Positions 5,487 to 7,878 of a stretch of 7,878 nt of DNA are shown piece after piece. The first letter of the stretch is position 1. Each line of letters starts with the position of its first letter. The DNA is from Acinetobacter sp. Its GTDB lineage: Bacteria > Pseudomonadota > Gammaproteobacteria > Pseudomonadales > Moraxellaceae. The DNA lies in assembly GCA_030152675.1 (NCBI GenBank), contig JASLIY010000318.1, positions 1-7,878 of the forward strand. Reading direction: 5' to 3'. The position numbers and the translations under genes were made by a program. The notes below the pieces were generated by a model. The model saw nothing but the letters and a program-made list of their open reading frames with translations, was not told the origin of the DNA and made no database searches.

Positions 5487-6188
5487 ATGAGTAGTCACCT
5501 ACAACTCGCTCAAGTTCAGGGGGAGCGAATTAAAGTGATGCTTGATGATTGTGATAAAAATAGTCAATGTACGGATAAACCATCCACAGCAACCATTCTA
5601 GATCAAGCGATATTGATCTTGGCCCAAGACGGCGTTCAGGCCCTGAACATTGATCGTCTTTCTGCGGCGTTAAACTGTGATGCTGTCACATTGAAACAAC
5701 AGTATGCCTCGCAAGAGCAACTCTTGATCGAGGTTTTGGCTGCGATCGTACAGTGGTTTGAGCAACTGCGTAGTGATGTGACTTGGCGGCAATATGGCGT
5801 TGTGGCGATCGAAAGCCTGATCCGCGCCGTTGCCGAAGGTTTACATGAGCACAGCCATCGCGTGAAAGCTTATTTTCATATCGGTATTTATGGCTTGCAA
5901 CATAATCCAAAGTTCAAACAACGGATTTTGGCGCTGCGCAAAGAAATGCAGCAGATGATTATCGTCTGGCTCAGACAAGCGCTGGCCTTAGAAGAAATTA
6001 CCCGCAATGCCGATCTCGAAATGATGGCCGATTTGATTTTAAGTTCGGTCTCAGGATTGATCCAACAGTGGATGATGAATCCACAGCTGAAACTCGAACT
6101 GCGCCTGAAACAGCTCGCCGAAATTCATATCCGTAATATGTTTAAAAATTCACATTTATATTATTCAGCCAATTATTGGGGGGAGTAG
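5487..6188 (+). CDS. TetR-family transcriptional regulator (first gene of the efflux operon)
   Basis: This 233-residue regulator is probably a ligand-responsive repressor of its own operon. A TetR-type helix-turn-helix occupies about residues 36-82: ILDQAILILAQDGVQALNI, then DRLSAALNCDAVTLKQQYASQEQLL, where a Tyr stands in the usual aromatic position before the next helix. The remaining all-helical part (about 85-225) is the variable ligand-binding and dimerisation domain. The start at 5487 has a strong GAGGGG eight bases upstream. It gives an N-terminal extension of about 34 residues before the first helix, longer than usual and containing Cys22 and Cys28. An internal ATG at codon 18 has a poorly spaced ribosome site. 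The stop is 3 bases before the next start, so co-transcription and translational coupling with the channel gene are likely. The inducer is unknown. Confidence 0.85.
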   Translation: MSSHLQLAQVQGERIKVMLDDCDKNSQCTDKPSTATILDQAILILAQDGVQALNIDRLSAALNCDAVTLKQQYASQEQLLIEVLAAIVQWFEQLRSDVTWRQYGVVAIESLIRAVAEGLHEHSHRVKAYFHIGIYGLQHNPKFKQRILALRKEMQQMIIVWLRQALALEEITRNADLEMMADLILSSVSGLIQQWMMNPQLKLELRLKQLAEIHIRNMFKNSHLYYSANYWGE

Positions 6189-6191
6189 ATT

Positions 6192-7721
6192 TTGCCTGAC
6201 CTCGCTACTCAAGACAGTCATCCGCGTCAAGCGATCCGTAGCTATTCAACCGCCATCACGGCAAGGCATTTGAAAGCGGCAACAGCCGCATTGTTGTTTA
6301 TGGGCTTGGCAGCGTGCCAAAACCATCAGCCACATGCGACCCCCGCCGTGGCATTGGCAGCGCAATATCCGTATGCCGGTCAAGCGGATACTCAAATTTT
6401 GAAATGGCAGGATTATCTCAATGATCCTGTGCTCGAACAGATCATTGAACAGGCGCTCACCCATAACCAAGATCTCAAGATCGCCAGCCTGCGGATTGCT
6501 GAAGCGCAAACCGCTTATGGTATTCAACGTTCTCAGCTCTATCCGACCATTGGTGCGGATGCAAGTGGTCAGCGTGGTCGTGTGCCCGCAGATCTGTCTT
6601 ATAGCCGACAGGCCATGACCAGTTCGCAGTATCAAGTGGGTGTTGGACTGAGCCAGTGGGAGCTGGATCTATGGGGGCGGATTCGCAGTTTAAACCAGTC
6701 GGCACTGCAACAGTTTTTTGCCACCGAGTGGAACCAAATCGCGGTGCAAAACAGCTTGATCCAGCAGGTCGCACAGACCTATCTCAACTTGTCTGCCTTG
6801 GAAAAACGTATTGCCTTTGCTGAGCGTTCCGTGGGCAATTTCCAAAACTCGGTACGGATCTTTAAACGTCGCTATGAGGTCGGTGCGGGTTCTAAAGTGG
6901 AATATACCCAAGCATTGACCCTGCTCAGTCAAGGTCAGTCTTTGGTGGCAGAGCTGAAAAAAGCTCGTGATCTCAATCAAAACTATCTCACGCAATTGGT
7001 CGGCACCCCGATCCAAGTGCCGGTGCCGAGTTTGGATCAGGTGGCATTTAACAATCAAGTGCTCACCCCAGGTCTACCGTCAGCACTGTTGCTCAATCGT
7101 CCCGATGTGGCGGCGATGGAAGCACGCTTACAGGCACAACATGCACAGATCGCCGCAGCACGTGCGGCATTTTTCCCGCGTATTGCTTTGACGGGGTCGC
7201 TGGGCACCGCCAGTGCTGATCTTGATGGCTTGTTTAAGTCTGGTTCTAAGGTCTGGGCCTTTGCACCGAGCATTAGCGTGCCGATTTTCACCGCAGGTCG
7301 TTTAAAAAATCAGGTCAATTTGGCAGAACTGCGTACCGATATCGCAGTGGCTGAATATGAAAAAACTGTACAAAACGCCTTTCGTGAAGTGGCCGATGCC
7401 TTGGCAGAGCGGCATGGGCTGAGCCAACAGTTGACGATTCAGGGGCAAGGTTTGGCTGCCTTTAGTGAACGCGCACGCTTGGCACAGTTGCGTTTTGATC
7501 ACGGCGTGGTGAGTTATCTCGAAGTGCTGGATGCGGAACGCAGCTTGTTACAGGCCGAGCAACAATGGATCGAAACCCAAAGTGCCTTGCTCAAGTCGCA
7601 TGTCAGTTTGTATGTGGCACTCGGCGGAGATAGTCGATCGCTGAAGCAACAGCAACAGCAACTGCAACAGACGCAGCAAGCTGCAGGGTCCTCATCGCGT
7701 TCAGGCGGTTTAGACAGTTAG
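6192..7721 (+). CDS. Outer-membrane efflux lipoprotein, OprM/AdeC/NodT family
   Basis: This is the trimeric outer-membrane channel of a tripartite export system, linking a periplasmic adaptor and inner-membrane pump to the outside. A lipoprotein signal ends at the lipobox GLAAC (Cys42), giving a mature protein of 468 residues, normal for the family. Two outer-membrane efflux repeats follow; the first carries ELDLWGRIRS (from Glu157), the second LLNRPDV (300-306), AARAAFFPRIALTGSLG and YLEVLDAERSLLQAEQ (from Tyr442). The C-terminus is an unusual Gln-rich tail (486-496) ending in Ser/Gly residues. The start is TTG, supported by GGGGAG six bases upstream and the 3-base gap after tetR. It gives a long N-region before the hydrophobic stretch. 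A second TTG at 6270 would give a more typical 15-residue signal, with AAGG only three bases upstream. Substrates cannot be read from the channel. Confidence 0.93.
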   Translation: MPDLATQDSHPRQAIRSYSTAITARHLKAATAALLFMGLAACQNHQPHATPAVALAAQYPYAGQADTQILKWQDYLNDPVLEQIIEQALTHNQDLKIASLRIAEAQTAYGIQRSQLYPTIGADASGQRGRVPADLSYSRQAMTSSQYQVGVGLSQWELDLWGRIRSLNQSALQQFFATEWNQIAVQNSLIQQVAQTYLNLSALEKRIAFAERSVGNFQNSVRIFKRRYEVGAGSKVEYTQALTLLSQGQSLVAELKKARDLNQNYLTQLVGTPIQVPVPSLDQVAFNNQVLTPGLPSALLLNRPDVAAMEARLQAQHAQIAAARAAFFPRIALTGSLGTASADLDGLFKSGSKVWAFAPSISVPIFTAGRLKNQVNLAELRTDIAVAEYEKTVQNAFREVADALAERHGLSQQLTIQGQGLAAFSERARLAQLRFDHGVVSYLEVLDAERSLLQAEQQWIETQSALLKSHVSLYVALGGDSRSLKQQQQQLQQTQQAAGSSSRSGGLDS

Positions 7722-7730
7722 ACAGTTAGA
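7711..7730 (+). repeat. Tandem 8-base repeat across the stop codon of the channel gene
   Basis: The unit TAGACAGT occurs 2.5 times (7711-7730). The TAG stop (7719-7721) is the start of the second copy. Loss of one unit would leave the same final residues and stop, so it should have no coding effect. It looks like a local slippage duplication. Confidence 0.7.
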
Positions 7731-7768
7731 AAATCAAATACTGAGAGATTTAGATTTTAAAAGTTTTT

Positions 7769-7800
7769 AGGTTTTAAGCGTATTCAAGTACTTAAAGCCT
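7769..7800 (+). other. Intercistronic hairpin between the channel and the next gene
   Basis: AGGTTTTAAG (7769-7778) pairs with CTTAAAGCCT (7791-7800), with one G-U pair and a 12-base loop. No T run follows, so it is not a standard terminator. It could adjust the relative amounts of the channel and the downstream product by protecting mRNA ends. That role is inferred. Confidence 0.4.
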
Positions 7801-7834
7801 CACGTATTGAAAGCATTCGATTTAAGGTCCAGCA

Positions 7835-7878
7835 ATGAAAATTAAAAAGCAATTTATTTGGGGCGCAGGGGTGGTCAT
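7835..7878 (+). CDS. Start of a third operon gene, possibly a periplasmic adaptor (truncated by window end)
   Basis: An ATG at 7835 is preceded by AAGG seven bases upstream, and the frame stays open to the window end. The 14 complete codons read MKIKKQFIWGAGVV: a lysine-rich N-terminus followed by the start of a hydrophobic stretch, as in a signal peptide or single inner-membrane anchor. Following a TetR regulator and an outer-membrane channel, the best guess is a HlyD/EmrA-type or RND-type adaptor (membrane fusion protein). An inner-membrane pump would be expected after it. Too little sequence is present to prove the family. Confidence 0.55.
   Translation, partial: MKIKKQFIWGAGVV

Noticed and set aside
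6246..6635. 129-codon minus-strand frame inside the outer-membrane channel gene
   Set aside because: It is antisense to the channel's coding sequence, which has a clear lipobox and family motifs; composition of the real gene explains the open antisense frame.
1..7878. tRNA, rRNA, CRISPR, phage or toxin-antitoxin genes
   Set aside because: I read both strands for cloverleaf-like folds, regularly spaced repeats and known small-gene pairs and saw none that could be supported.

Overview
The window looks like chromosomal DNA of a gammaproteobacterium of the Moraxellaceae, most likely Acinetobacter. This rests on three things seen together: moderately GC-rich genes separated by very AT-rich gaps, a fused two-domain polyphosphate:AMP phosphotransferase of the type characterised from Acinetobacter, and an OprM/AdeC-like outer-membrane efflux lipoprotein. 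The assignment is inference from gene content, because no database search was possible. I see no rRNA, tRNA, CRISPR array, insertion sequence or phage gene.

Left part (1-2874): the window opens inside mmsA, the CoA-acylating (methyl)malonate-semialdehyde dehydrogenase of valine degradation and related pathways; roughly the first third of the gene lies outside. mmsA ends at a strong intrinsic terminator whose T tract overlaps the stop codon of a convergent IclR-family regulator gene on the minus strand. Next, also on the minus strand, comes an aspartate/glutamate racemase-family gene, separated from iclR by a 282-base gap that holds a 102-base nested inverted repeat.

Middle part (2875-5486): a 245-base gap with a perfect 14-bp inverted repeat precedes the end of a minus-strand gene for a two-domain PPK2 protein (polyphosphate:AMP phosphotransferase, making ADP from AMP and polyphosphate). 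Its N-terminal kinase-like half has lost the usual active-site motifs. Upstream of it lies an 834-base, mostly very AT-rich region with no convincing large gene. It holds one possible 26-codon ORF with a good ribosome binding site, several inverted repeats and the control region of the next operon.

Right part (5487-7878): a plus-strand operon begins with a TetR-family regulator, followed after only 3 bases by an outer-membrane efflux lipoprotein that starts at TTG, then a 113-base gap and the first 14-15 codons of a third gene whose N-terminus resembles an inner-membrane anchor. The likely reading is a regulated tripartite export system (regulator, outer-membrane channel, periplasmic adaptor, then presumably a pump), cut off by the window edge.

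The genes fall into independent housekeeping, catabolic and efflux units. Nothing here is clearly a new multi-gene system. The most unusual material is in the non-coding structure (2014-2115, 3034-3094, 4822-4934 and 5370-5421) and in details of single genes.
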